Positions 18,631 to 27,518 of a stretch of 64,000 nucleotides of DNA are shown piece by piece. The DNA comes from Mameliella sp. MMSF_3455. Its GTDB lineage: Bacteria; Pseudomonadota; Alphaproteobacteria; Rhodobacterales; Rhodobacteraceae. Each line of letters starts with the position of its first letter. Position 1 is the stretch's first letter. The position numbers and the translations under genes were made by a program. Under the pieces are notes generated by a model. It made no database searches. It saw only the letters and a program-made list of their open reading frames with translations, and was not told the DNA's origin. The stretch spans positions 186,001 to 250,000 of the forward strand of contig NZ_JASHJL010000001.1 of NCBI RefSeq assembly GCF_030733205.1, written 5' to 3'.

Positions 18631-19173
18631 ATGAAGGGCGTGATTTTCGTTGAGTTGGTCAAGATGGCCGAACAGGCTTTTGGCGAAGACACAGTGGACA
18701 TGGTCATAGAAAAGGCCGATCTTGAGAACGGCGGCGCCTTTACGACCGTGGGCAACTACCCCTGTTCCGAGCTGGTCAAGATGGTCGTGGCGTTCAGCAA
18801 CCACTCTGGCCTCAGCGCCGAGGCCCTGCAAATCCAGTTCGGGCACTGGATGATGGATTTCTTTGCCGAGCATTATCCCGAGTTCTTCGTGGACCGGACA
18901 TCCGCGTTTTCGCTGCTGGAGGCGGTGGATAGGGAAATTCACGTCGAGGTGAAAAAATTGTACCCCGATGCTGAACTGCCGCGGTTCGAAACGGAACGAC
19001 ATGGCGAGAACCGCATGGAAATGGTGTACTCATCGCCCAGGCCGTTGGACGCCTTCTGCCAGGGGTTGATCGAGGCGTGCCTGAAACGTTTCGGAGAAGA
19101 AGGGGAGATTCAGCGCGTTGCGCACCCCGGCAATCCCAACGTCATGACTTTCGATATCAAGTTGCACGCCTGA
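18631..19173 (+). CDS. hnoX: H-NOX (heme-nitric oxide/oxygen binding) sensor protein
   Basis: The 180-residue protein matches the H-NOX fold over its whole length. The proximal heme ligand His is H104 (in REIHVEVKKLYPDAELP), the conserved Pro lies 13 residues on (P117), and the YxSxR motif that clamps the heme propionates is YSSPR (Y133, S135, R137). In proteobacteria, stand-alone H-NOX proteins bind NO and regulate a partner kinase or cyclase encoded next door. Here the next gene starts four bases after the stop and encodes a hybrid histidine kinase without its own sensor domain, the classic HnoX-HnoK pair. Such pairs often control biofilm formation, and the adjacent divergent cluster is a polysaccharide locus. 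A direct link is inference. Confidence 0.93.
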   Translation: MKGVIFVELVKMAEQAFGEDTVDMVIEKADLENGGAFTTVGNYPCSELVKMVVAFSNHSGLSAEALQIQFGHWMMDFFAEHYPEFFVDRTSAFSLLEAVDREIHVEVKKLYPDAELPRFETERHGENRMEMVYSSPRPLDAFCQGLIEACLKRFGEEGEIQRVAHPGNPNVMTFDIKLHA

Positions 19174-19177
19174 ACAG

Positions 19178-20932
19178 ATGACGGATACCCCAGACGATCG
19201 CGTTTCGCGCGCCCGCTACGAGCGGGCTTTGAAAGCCCAGGCCGAGGCCGAGGCCCTGCTGGAGCAGAAAAGCCGAGACCTGTTTCTGGCAAACCAGAAA
19301 CTGTCCGAATATTCCGCCGACCTTGAACAGGCGGTGCTGGAACGCACGGCGGAACTGCGCAGCGCACTTGAGAAGGCCGAGGCCGCCTCGACGGCACGCA
19401 GCCGGTTCCTTGCGACCATGAGCCATGAGATCCGGACGCCGTTGGGTGGTCTGCTGGGCATGATCGACCTGTTGTCGATGGATGAGGAAGATCCGAAAAA
19501 GCTCGAACTGCTGAATTTCGCCAAGACCGCCGGCGTGGGTCTGGGCCGGATCGTCAACGATGTGCTCGATTTCTCCAAGATGGAGGCCGGTGTTTTCCTG
19601 TTCGAGGAAGAGAACGTGGACATCCGGGCGCTGATCGAAAGCATCCGGATACTGGTGGCGTCGCATGAGCATGGCGCGAACCGCAGGATCTTTGCGCGGA
19701 TCGACGACAGCGTGCCCACGCTTTTCCTGGGGGACGCGACACGTATCCGGCAGGTGATCTCGAACCTGGTAAACAATGCGCTGCGCTTTTCGACGGATGG
19801 GCCGATCATCGTACGGGCAACCGCGCGCGATCACCCCGAGGGTGCCTTGCTGCGGGTCGAAGTCGAAGATTTCGGCGTCGGCATCCCCGAGTCCGAGGTC
19901 GAAAACCTGTTCAAGGACTTCACCCAGATTTCCAACCCGTTGACCGCCGCGGCGCAGGGCACCGGCTTGGGTCTCGCGATTTCCAAAAGGATCATCAAGG
20001 GCATCGGTGGCACGATTTCTGTGACCACGACCGAAGGCGAAGGATCGACATTCTGGTTCGAGATCCCGGTGCGGGTAGTCGTAAGACCCGAAGCCCGGGG
20101 GCAGAATGATCCTCTGCCGGAAGCCTACGACAAGACCGGGGACATCACCGGCAAGAAGGTCCTCATTGCCGAGGACAATATCATCAACCAGAAACTCCTG
20201 CTCACCTATCTCGACCGAATGGGACTGAAGGCGGATCTTGCCGAGAACGGGCGGATCGCGCTCGAGAAATTCGCCCCGGGCAAATACGATCTGGTGCTGA
20301 TGGACGTCGCGATGCCGGAAATGGACGGGCTGGAAGCAACCCGTCGGATCCGCGACAAGTGGTCGGACGCGCAGATCCCGCCGATCATGGCGCTGACCGC
20401 GCATGTCATGGACGCGATCGAGGAAGAGGCCAAGTTGGTCGGTATCGACAGGATCCTTTCCAAGCCAATTCCTTTTGAGGATCTGAAAAGCGCGATCGAA
20501 GTCGCCATGTTCCCCGGGGTTCCGAATGCGTCCTTGACCAATGCGCCCGTTACGCAGCCCAAGAGCCGACCAGAAGCAGACACCAGGGAAGCGCGGAGCC
20601 TTGTCGACCTGTTGTCGCCCGACGTGCATGAACGGCTGGTCGACGTTTTTGGCCTGGAGGGGCTGTCGGATTTCGCAGGTAAATTCGTCAAGGATTCAAG
20701 CTCGCGGATCGAGGCCCTGCTTGCCGCCGAACGGGCTGGCGACCACGAAGAGGTCAGCGAACAGGCGCATTCGCTCAAGGGCGCCGCGATGGCTTTCGGG
20801 TTCAGTGACATGGTCGAATGGGCGAGGCAGATCGAAACCGGGGAAACCCACCTGAACGATGAAACGGTCGAGCAGACGGCAGCCAAGTTCAAAGCGAAGC
20901 TGGACGACCTGGATGCTTTGTTGAGCGGGTAA
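19178..20932 (+). CDS. hnoK: hybrid histidine kinase with receiver and Hpt domains, H-NOX partner
   Basis: The 584-residue protein is soluble (no membrane segment). It has an N-terminal coiled coil (about 15-75), HisKA with H83 in TMSHEIRTPLGG, HATPase_c (about 185-300: N-box ISNLVNNALRFS, G1 VEDFGVGIPE, G2 GTGLGLAISK), a receiver (about 325-445, phospho-Asp D376 in VLMDVAMP) and a C-terminal Hpt domain (about 490-584, H531 in QAHSLKGAAMAFG). The absence of any PAS or other input module, together with the four-base gap to hnoX, implies that NO sensing occurs in trans through H-NOX. The internal receiver-Hpt relay could feed a separate response regulator. The receiver-PP2C protein encoded divergently is one candidate, by inference only. 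Confidence 0.92.
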   Translation: MTDTPDDRVSRARYERALKAQAEAEALLEQKSRDLFLANQKLSEYSADLEQAVLERTAELRSALEKAEAASTARSRFLATMSHEIRTPLGGLLGMIDLLSMDEEDPKKLELLNFAKTAGVGLGRIVNDVLDFSKMEAGVFLFEEENVDIRALIESIRILVASHEHGANRRIFARIDDSVPTLFLGDATRIRQVISNLVNNALRFSTDGPIIVRATARDHPEGALLRVEVEDFGVGIPESEVENLFKDFTQISNPLTAAAQGTGLGLAISKRIIKGIGGTISVTTTEGEGSTFWFEIPVRVVVRPEARGQNDPLPEAYDKTGDITGKKVLIAEDNIINQKLLLTYLDRMGLKADLAENGRIALEKFAPGKYDLVLMDVAMPEMDGLEATRRIRDKWSDAQIPPIMALTAHVMDAIEEEAKLVGIDRILSKPIPFEDLKSAIEVAMFPGVPNASLTNAPVTQPKSRPEADTREARSLVDLLSPDVHERLVDVFGLEGLSDFAGKFVKDSSSRIEALLAAERAGDHEEVSEQAHSLKGAAMAFGFSDMVEWARQIETGETHLNDETVEQTAAKFKAKLDDLDALLSG

Positions 20933-20953
20933 GGGGCGGTCAGGCATAGGCCT

Positions 20954-20975
20954 TTCGATCCAAGCGCGGATCGAA
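20954..20975. terminator. hairpin between convergent genes
   Basis: The sequence TTCGATCC-AAGCGC-GGATCGAA forms a perfect eight-base stem with a six-base loop in the short gap between the hybrid kinase stop (20932) and the convergent outer-membrane gene stop (20989). There is no long U tract, so it may act as a bidirectional end or mRNA 3' stabiliser. Confidence 0.5.
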
Positions 20976-20988
20976 CGGGAGCCCGGTT

Positions 20989-22593
20989 TCAGAACTTGAA
21001 CTTGTAGGTGAGCGACAGGCTGCCGCCGGTTATTCCCGGTCCCGGCGCGTCGCCCTTGTTCCAGGGCCACCGGTTGTTGCTGTAATTGTTGTACGACAAA
21101 ATCCAGTCATCGTTGAAACGATAGCTGGCCGTATAGCTGTAGTCCGGTTGATAAGTGCCTTGCTCTCCCGGTTTGTAGAAATATGCCGTGCCACTGACGC
21201 GCAGCTTGTCCGTGACGGCGTATCCGCAGGACAGGTTCAGGCTTTCCTTGAGCGGTTGCGGCAGACCAAGGCTGGCAGTACAGGGGATTTTCTTGTCGTT
21301 CGGCAGTGTCAACGCGGGCAACTTGTAACTGGCCCGGAGCTTGCCGCGGAACAGGTCGGCCACCGGACTGCCACCGCTCGTGAACCGGGCGGAATAATTG
21401 CTGTACCCAAGGCTCAATTTCTCGGTCACGCGATAGGTGAACGCATATGTATAGTCCGGATCCCAGGGCTTCTGATCCTTGGGGTTCGTGTAGGCGAGCA
21501 GTGCGCCCCGGAACGACAGTTTGTCGGTCAGTCGGGCACTGCAGCCCAGGCTGACACGCGGTTTTGCGTTCCCACGGCTATCCTCGTCCGGGTTGAGATG
21601 CGCCAGAGACGTCGAGCCGGTCAGCGAGCAGTTGATGTTGAACCGCTCGATGAAGTCCTTCGGTTTTGTCAGGGCGGCAGGTGTCGGAGGAGGTGCCGGT
21701 GATGCAGCCCTGTTGGCGCCCGGCGCTTGGGACTGCGGCGCCGATGCGGACAACGGTGATGCCGGTTGTGCCCTTGGCACGTCCTCGGCGGGTTGCAGCG
21801 GGCCGGTAGGTTCGGCGCATGCAAAGGGAACAAAAGGCTCCTGCTCTGCGCAGACCGGGGCCACTTCCGGCAACGGTCCGCCCGAAGGCGCCGCTGTCGA
21901 GGCGGGGGCAACAAGATCGCCGGTGTCCGCTCCTCCAGCCGGGTCGACCGGTTGCACCCCTTCCGGAAGATCGGCGGGCCCCTCGGGAATAGGCGGTGCC
22001 TTGGCCGTGGTTTCCAAAACCGTTTCATCGACAACCGCTTCGAGGTCTGGTTCCGGCGGTGGTGGCGGCGGCGGTGGTGCCGTCCCGGCAAGGATCCACG
22101 CTGCCAGGTAACGCGCGGCCGCATCCAAGTTGAGGTCGGAGGGCATCGCAGGGCGTTCACCGGCGCCGACATCCACGGTGAGAACCCGACCATCCTCAAA
22201 TCGCACGTCACAACCAACAGCGGCCTCGCAGTCCAGCTGGGCGGCAAGCCTGCGTTTTTCGCCCTGGCTCAGGATCTTGGCCGATCCGTCCGGGAATATG
22301 GCATATGTCCATTGACCGATTTCGCCCCGCTGGTGACGCGGCCAATACAGGGCGCTCGGCAAGTCCAGCACGATTTCCCGAGCGCCGGGGGTTGCTGGCT
22401 CTGCGGTATTCACAAACGCCGGGCGCGACGAGAAAGACATTTGCGATGGTTCCAAGTCATCCCCACCGCTGGGCGATGCGTGGATACAGGCAATCAGGGT
22501 TGCAATGACACGTGGGGGCAGGTTGCCAAGGCGTTTCACCTGCATGCGCCTTGCCCGATCGCGCGTGTCTGTCCGGGGCGGTCTTGTCATCAT
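20989..22593 (-). CDS. outer-membrane beta-barrel protein with Pro-rich linker
   Basis: The start was chosen at the tandem ATGs at 22590-22593; MQVKRLGNLPPR at 22545 is an alternative with AAGG upstream. The frame is open further upstream, but that part does not look coding. Of 534 residues, the N-terminal third holds a hydrophobic export-like segment and a domain with TYAIFPDGSAKILSQGEK and CEAAVGCDVRF. A long Pro/Ala linker follows, including eight consecutive prolines. The C-terminal ~190 residues are alternating beta-strands (LSFRGALLAYT, LSLGYSNYSARF, WILSYNNYSNN) ending in SLTYKFKF, whose terminal Phe is typical of BamA-inserted barrels. It may be a porin or export pore. The export-signal start is not fully certain, and the function is unknown. 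Confidence 0.7.
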   Translation of the reverse strand: MMTRPPRTDTRDRARRMQVKRLGNLPPRVIATLIACIHASPSGGDDLEPSQMSFSSRPAFVNTAEPATPGAREIVLDLPSALYWPRHQRGEIGQWTYAIFPDGSAKILSQGEKRRLAAQLDCEAAVGCDVRFEDGRVLTVDVGAGERPAMPSDLNLDAAARYLAAWILAGTAPPPPPPPPEPDLEAVVDETVLETTAKAPPIPEGPADLPEGVQPVDPAGGADTGDLVAPASTAAPSGGPLPEVAPVCAEQEPFVPFACAEPTGPLQPAEDVPRAQPASPLSASAPQSQAPGANRAASPAPPPTPAALTKPKDFIERFNINCSLTGSTSLAHLNPDEDSRGNAKPRVSLGCSARLTDKLSFRGALLAYTNPKDQKPWDPDYTYAFTYRVTEKLSLGYSNYSARFTSGGSPVADLFRGKLRASYKLPALTLPNDKKIPCTASLGLPQPLKESLNLSCGYAVTDKLRVSGTAYFYKPGEQGTYQPDYSYTASYRFNDDWILSYNNYSNNRWPWNKGDAPGPGITGGSLSLTYKFKF

Positions 22594-23104
22594 GTCCGTG
22601 CCCGCAGAAAACTCGCTACATTTTGGTTTGTGCTCTTGCTTCGGGGCTGACTCGGCGCGCCCTGTTCTAAGCGGGTAACATACCGCACGCGGAATCGCCG
22701 TCCAAGTCTCCGCGATCACGTTTTTCCCCGTCAGATGCAGGCGCGCCGCCATCACGAACACAGGTTGGCAAATCTCGCCGGTCCCAGGGCAGAGAAAACG
22801 CAAACATGGTCCGACAACCACCAACCGTCTGAAATCAACAATCCGACAAACCCCGACACTGGCTTGGGACCCGTTCCTTGGTTTGGTCGAACAGGTCATG
22901 GCCGCAGATTCCAGCTGTGCCGCATAGCCCATTTCGGCGATCCGAGGACACGAGGCGAGGACACCTATCCGTTTGTCCCTTTTTTGATCCGCCCGCGAAA
23001 TGGCGGCAGTTCTGGGCCTGTGACATCAGGAGGGCAGCAAACGTCACCCATTTTTCGTGCGACGCACCAAGCAGTTCGCGCCAAGGCCTGAAGAGGATAA
23101 ACCA
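22594..23104. other. intergenic region before RTX gene
   Basis: About 510 bases lie between divergent genes. I see no supported gene here; the overlapping open frames are antisense shadows. It should carry the promoters for the outer-membrane protein (minus) and the RTX protein (plus), but no confident -35/-10 pair is visible. AGAGG at 23092-23096 is the ribosome binding site used to place the RTX start. Confidence 0.4.
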
Positions 23105-25531
23105 TTGTCGACCATACTGAGCCAGACGGTTTTTGAGACCCTGGGCACCGTGCATGACGACCAGATCGCAAACGTTAATGGCGCCGAAACGTCGAGCGAG
23201 GCCGTAGACCGTGTGAACGGTCTGCAAGGCAATGACGTCATCGCGACAGGCGGCGGCAGCGATCTTGCAGCCGGTGACATGGTCGGCGACGAATGGCAGT
23301 TCATCGACGGGCGCTGGGTTTATGACGCGGCGGCCGTGGTGGTCAGTGCCTGGGGCTCCATACACAGTTTTGACGACCTGATCGAAACCGGCGCAGGAGA
23401 CGACGTCCTGCTGGGCAACTGGGGCAATGACACCCTGCGTGCCGGTCTTGGCAATGACCTTTTGAACGCGGGTTGGGGCGCGGACGACCTGTTTGGTGGG
23501 CTGGGTGACGACACCCTGAACCTGGAAGAGGGCAACGACTACGCAGAGGGCGGCCTTGGTGCCGACCTCATCAATGGCGGTGCGGGAGACGACACGATCC
23601 TTGGCGATGACCACGGCCTGAACCTGCTGGACAATGGCGCTGCGCCAGTGGCGCTGGAGGCACTTGCCGGCCAGGGCGGTTGGAGCTTTTCCGACGATGA
23701 AGGGATAGACCGGATCGCGCAGTCTGCGGCGACAGTCACCGGTGAAACCTACACCATTTCCTTTGAACTTGCGACAAACCTGGCTGGCGGTTTTTCCGCG
23801 GCCGAGGTCGAGGTGCTTTGGAATGGCGAAGTCGTCGAAATGGTCCGGACCAGTTCGGCGGCCTATACCACTTATGAAATCGACGTCGTCAGCACTGGGG
23901 CCGAGGGCGAACTGAGTTTTCGCGCGGTCGAACCGGTTGACGCCGTGACCTACGACCATTCAGGCGCGATCGTTTCCTACGACAAGTCCATGACGATCGC
24001 GGGCGCCGAGACCACGGTTGCGGCCTTTGCCCCGGGCCAGAGCGCCCTATACCAGGTGATTGACGGTCATCTTCACGTCTTCGACACCCAGACGGGCGCG
24101 TACACGGCCGTGGGCAACGCACCGGGCTTCAAGATCAATGCCGTCGGCTTCAACATCGAGGATGACCTGATCTATGGGGTGGCCAAGTCCGCCGGGACGG
24201 ACACGCTCGGCCAGGCGGTGAGCAGTTCCGACATCGTGATGATCGATGCGGACGGGGCGACCTATCGCATCGGTGAAGGGTTCTACGGCGATTACGTCGG
24301 CGACTTTGATGACCAGGGCAACCTCTGGACCTTCCACACTTCGCTGGATCGCATCAGCGTTGTCGATGTCGACAACCTGGATGCCAATGGCAATCCGCAG
24401 ATCACCTACTACCATTTTGACGCCTCCATGTTCACCGACCGGACCTATGACCTGGCCTTCAACGCGGCCGAGCAGGCGTTCTATGCGGTGATTTCCCCAA
24501 AAGCGAACGGCGCCGACGGCAAGGTCGTCAAGATCGACATGTCCGAGGTTGCTGATGGTGGAACGCCGATTGTCAGCGAAATCGCCATCACCGGCACGCT
24601 TTATGGCGAGGACATGGTGTCCAGCATGGCCCGCGGTGCCTATGGCGCGGTCTTCTTCGATGGCGACGGCAACCTGTACTACGGCTTGAACCGCGGTGAC
24701 CACGATCTGGTCAGCAGCACTGCCAACACCGGCGCCATCTTCCGCGTGAACATGGATTGGGACCGGGGGCAGGCCTATGCCGAGTTCATGTCCAAGGCAC
24801 CCGCGACCGGGTCCAACGACGGTGCGGTTGATCCCCGGTCTTCGGACGCCTTCGTGACGGTCGATGCGGACTCCGCGGTTCTCCTGCGAGAGCCCAGCCT
24901 GACCTTGGTCGAAGGGAGCAACGACACCCTGAACGGAGGCGAAGGCGATGACATCATCTCTGGCAACGCGGGTGACGACCAAATCAATGGTGGGGTGGGC
25001 AACGACCAGCTTTTCGGTGACGAAGGCAACGACAACATGCTCGGCGCCGATGGCAACGACGTCATGGCCGGTGGAGAGGGCAACGACAGCCTGCAAGGCC
25101 AGTCCGGAAGCGACGTGCTTTCGGGCGAAGAAGGCCAGGATTACATGAATGGCGGCACCGGCTCGGACGCATTGAACGGGGGCGTTGGCATCGACAAGCT
25201 GGTGGGGGGCACCGGCGCCGACACCATCGAAGGCGGCGCAGGCAACGATCACTTGTGGGGTGGCAACTGGTCCGTGGACGGCGAAGCGGACACCTTTGTC
25301 TTTGCCAGCGGCTCCGGCAAGGATTTCGTCCACGACTTCGAAGCCGAGCATGACGTTCTGGACCTAACGGGATACGATACCGATCTGGCGACGGTTCTTG
25401 GGGCAGCGCAGGATCAGGGCTGGGCGACCATCATCGATTTGTCCAAGCTGGATGGTGGTGAAGCTGGCGACAAGCTGATCTTGAAGTCGGTCGACTTGGC
25501 TGACCTCGGGGAAGATAACTTCATATTCTGA
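23105..25531 (+). CDS. RTX calcium-binding protein with internal beta-propeller, type I secretion substrate
   Basis: The start chosen is the TTG at 23105 because AGAGG lies eight bases upstream. A GTG at 23057 is in frame but has no ribosome binding site. The ~808-residue product has two blocks of GGxGxDxLxG nonapeptide repeats that bind calcium: one N-terminal (about 90-180, e.g. GGLGDDTLN, GGAGDDTILG) and one C-terminal (about 600-730, e.g. GGEGDDIISG, GGVGNDQLFG). Between them lie a lectin-like beta segment and a propeller-like region with ALYQVIDGHLHVFDTQTG and GNLWTFHTSLDRISVVD. The C-terminal ~60 residues (DLTGYDTDLATVLG...LGEDNFIF) look like the uncleaved type I secretion signal. No HlyB/HlyD/TolC genes are adjacent, so export must use a transporter encoded elsewhere. 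Confidence 0.85.
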   Translation: MSTILSQTVFETLGTVHDDQIANVNGAETSSEAVDRVNGLQGNDVIATGGGSDLAAGDMVGDEWQFIDGRWVYDAAAVVVSAWGSIHSFDDLIETGAGDDVLLGNWGNDTLRAGLGNDLLNAGWGADDLFGGLGDDTLNLEEGNDYAEGGLGADLINGGAGDDTILGDDHGLNLLDNGAAPVALEALAGQGGWSFSDDEGIDRIAQSAATVTGETYTISFELATNLAGGFSAAEVEVLWNGEVVEMVRTSSAAYTTYEIDVVSTGAEGELSFRAVEPVDAVTYDHSGAIVSYDKSMTIAGAETTVAAFAPGQSALYQVIDGHLHVFDTQTGAYTAVGNAPGFKINAVGFNIEDDLIYGVAKSAGTDTLGQAVSSSDIVMIDADGATYRIGEGFYGDYVGDFDDQGNLWTFHTSLDRISVVDVDNLDANGNPQITYYHFDASMFTDRTYDLAFNAAEQAFYAVISPKANGADGKVVKIDMSEVADGGTPIVSEIAITGTLYGEDMVSSMARGAYGAVFFDGDGNLYYGLNRGDHDLVSSTANTGAIFRVNMDWDRGQAYAEFMSKAPATGSNDGAVDPRSSDAFVTVDADSAVLLREPSLTLVEGSNDTLNGGEGDDIISGNAGDDQINGGVGNDQLFGDEGNDNMLGADGNDVMAGGEGNDSLQGQSGSDVLSGEEGQDYMNGGTGSDALNGGVGIDKLVGGTGADTIEGGAGNDHLWGGNWSVDGEADTFVFASGSGKDFVHDFEAEHDVLDLTGYDTDLATVLGAAQDQGWATIIDLSKLDGGEAGDKLILKSVDLADLGEDNFIF

Positions 25532-25535
25532 TCTG

Positions 25536-25975
25536 TCCGCGGAAATTGTGCGGGGCCGCCATTCGCGGCCTCGTCTCCTTTTGCAAATCTCTTGCGTTCC
25601 CTCTTGGTGTGTTGACCCCATCGGTGGCCCATGCCGTCTTTGATTGACCGGGCCGCGACCTCCGTTCGAGGGGCCAAGGTAATGGCGCGCCGGGCGTTTG
25701 CGCGCAGCTTTGACGGCGGTCTTTTTTGCGGAATGGCGGAACAGGTCGCGATGGAGCGCCCGACCTTCCTCGTAGACCTCTTGTGCGACGAGGGCGTGGT
25801 GGCCGTTGAGGTGAGGCCTCATCCTTTCTTCAAGGAAGTTCCGGCGCAATTCGCGATAAATCGTCGAAGGCGCGCACGCCCAACCGATCCGCGAGTTCCG
25901 GGGTCGGCATCTTTGCATCACGCCATTTCGACGTTCCTCGAAAGTCAGATGAGGGGAGCAGCGGTCCTTTAACGA
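25536..25975 (-). pseudogene. IS30-family transposase remnant, frameshifted
   Basis: The minus strand reads LTFEERR, then (in another frame) KWRDAKMPTPELADRLGVRA, then STIYRELRRNF and PHLNGHHALVAQEVYEEGRALHR. This matches the N-terminal HTH and the start of the catalytic domain of IS30 transposases of Rhodobacterales (EERR...WRDA.M...EIADRLG..RSTIYRELKRN.F...LNGYHA..AQ). At least two frameshifts are needed and the catalytic DDE core is missing, so it is inactive. Short runs continue to about 25540, where the RTX gene ends. Confidence 0.65.
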
Positions 25976-26049
25976 CCTTCATGCAAGCTGCTGACTCCAT
26001 AAAGGGTTTTCACTGAGTTTGTGATTTCTCCATTTCGGGCGAAGGCGCA

Positions 26050-26256
26050 TGGCGGCAGGAGGCGTCGCTCTTGCTGGCCAAGGCCTGGTTTGGGCAACTG
26101 CCGGAAATGGTGCATGAGGTCGGGCGCGTGACGCTGGCCGCGCCGTCGACATTCGTGGCCGCTGACGTCCGTACGCATTTCCTGCCGCAGCTACTCAGGG
26201 TCTATGCCGAGATCGACCCCGGTGTGCGGCGGGTCGAGGTGGGGCCGATGGCATAA
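26050..26256 (+). pseudogene. fragment resembling a LysR-type regulator (start of effector domain)
   Basis: The plus strand encodes GRVTLAAPSTFVAADVRTHF followed by LPQLLRVYAEIDPGV, matching the beginning of the LysR substrate-binding domain (G.v.laap..f....LP.LL..f....P.v.vev). Neither the HTH nor the rest of the effector domain is present, and the fragment runs into the 3' end of qhpG on the other strand. It is probably a gene cut off when the qhp block and the IS30 element arrived. Confidence 0.45.
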
Positions 26257-27488
26257 GGGGCCAACCGGTCATAGAGGGCGGCGGCATGGGGGCCATGGTC
26301 CGCGATCAGTTGGTTGCGGGGCTGGCCGGCGCAGATCGCGCGCCAGAAGGCCGCGGCGGGGATCTGGCCGAACCATCCGACGCCTTCGGTTTCCTGCGGG
26401 GTGTACAGCAGGTCCATTTCCGCGATCAGGCCATTGCGCAGCGCCATGCCGCGGCGGATTTCTGGCTGGTCCACGCGGGTATGCGCGGGCAGGTCGTCGG
26501 GAAAGCCCGCGCGGGCGGTCCAAAACGGCTGATCGGCAAAGCGCGTCTCCAGCCGCAGGAAATCGCGCCCGATGCGGGCATTGCGCAGATAGGTGTCGCG
26601 CGCGCGCTCTTGCAGGTAGCGGCGGCAGAGCGCGTCGGACCCCGGTTGCGCCGTCAGGGTGCGCCGCGCGGCGGCGGCCGACAGCGCGCTGGAAACCGCC
26701 CAGAACAGCCCGTGGCCCGACAGCGGATCCATCGCGGCCAGCGCATCGCCCACGGGCAGGCAGGTCAGGTCATGTATCGGCGCGGGCAGCAGCGGGGCCG
26801 AGGCACGGGCCAATAGCGGCCTCTGCAGGGTGAACCCTGTTGTCCCGGCGCCGTTCAGCGCCTGTGACAGCCGGTCCTCCATCGGGTCGGGGCTGCGGGC
26901 GTCGGTGGTCAGCTGCGCCCAGGTGCGGCCATCGGGCAGCGCCGCCCGCCAGAGCCAGCCCTGGGGCAGGGCGGTGATGTCGAAACCAGGCGGGCCGGGG
27001 CGGTCCTGCCGATACCAGCCACAGATCGACAGGGTGGAAAAGGGCAGGGGGGTGCGCTCGGCCCGTCGGGCCTGCCGTCCGCGCGCGTCGATGATCCAGC
27101 GCGCGGTCAGGCTTTGGCCGTCCTGTAGTGTCACCTGCTTGTCTGACAGTTGCGCCGCGCCGGTCAGCATTTGCGCGCCTGCCTCCCGCGCCGCCGCGCG
27201 CAGGTGCGCGTCGAAACGGTCCCGGTCGACGGCGTGTTCGGTGTTCACCGATTGCGGCTGGTTGGCCCAGTCGACGCGGCGCGTGAACGGCCCGAGGGTG
27301 GTGCCGCCGTCGCCGATCCCGGTGGCGTGCAGCCAACGGCGCAGCCGTGGGCTCAGCCCCTCGATCCGGCCTGAGGGTTTTACGGGGTCGATCAGCAGAA
27401 CGCGCAAGCCATCCCGCGCCGCCAGCCAGGCGGACACGGCCCCCGCCGGGCCGCCGCCCAGCACGATCATATCCGGATTGCCTGTCAT
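26202..27488 (-). CDS. qhpG: QhpG, flavin-dependent monooxygenase for CTQ cofactor maturation
   Basis: The start at 27488 (MTGNPDMIVLGGGPAGAVSA) gives 428 residues; longer frames upstream are shadows. The N-terminal dinucleotide-binding motif GGGPAGAVSAWLAARDGLRV LLID is intact, a second FAD-binding motif GDALAAMDPLSGHGL lies near residue 255, and an intermediate IDARGRQAR segment fits the tryptophan-halogenase-like monooxygenase fold. In Paracoccus denitrificans QhpG hydroxylates the Trp of QhpC that becomes the quinone half of cysteine tryptophylquinone. Here it is divergent from qhpA across a 165-base region with a large inverted repeat, and all its partner genes are present. The C-terminus overlaps the LysR-like fragment on the opposite strand, so the last ~15 residues (GPTSTRRTPGSISA) may be atypical. 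Confidence 0.88.
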   Translation of the reverse strand: MTGNPDMIVLGGGPAGAVSAWLAARDGLRVLLIDPVKPSGRIEGLSPRLRRWLHATGIGDGGTTLGPFTRRVDWANQPQSVNTEHAVDRDRFDAHLRAAAREAGAQMLTGAAQLSDKQVTLQDGQSLTARWIIDARGRQARRAERTPLPFSTLSICGWYRQDRPGPPGFDITALPQGWLWRAALPDGRTWAQLTTDARSPDPMEDRLSQALNGAGTTGFTLQRPLLARASAPLLPAPIHDLTCLPVGDALAAMDPLSGHGLFWAVSSALSAAAARRTLTAQPGSDALCRRYLQERARDTYLRNARIGRDFLRLETRFADQPFWTARAGFPDDLPAHTRVDQPEIRRGMALRNGLIAEMDLLYTPQETEGVGWFGQIPAAAFWRAICAGQPRNQLIADHGPHAAALYDRLAPYAIGPTSTRRTPGSISA

Positions 27489-27518
27489 GTGATCACTCAA
27501 CCGGCGCGGCCTGCGCCT

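Noticed and set aside
22594..22932. Upstream extension of the outer-membrane protein frame
   Set aside because: No ribosome site, and the composition is unlike the rest; the tandem ATG at 22590-22593 is a better start.
24047..25351. Long minus-strand frame opposite the RTX repeats
   Set aside because: Repetitive antisense of GGxGxDxxx codons; no start signal or family.
22594..26200. Type I secretion genes for the RTX protein
   Set aside because: No HlyB/HlyD/TolC-like gene lies near; only the substrate is encoded here.
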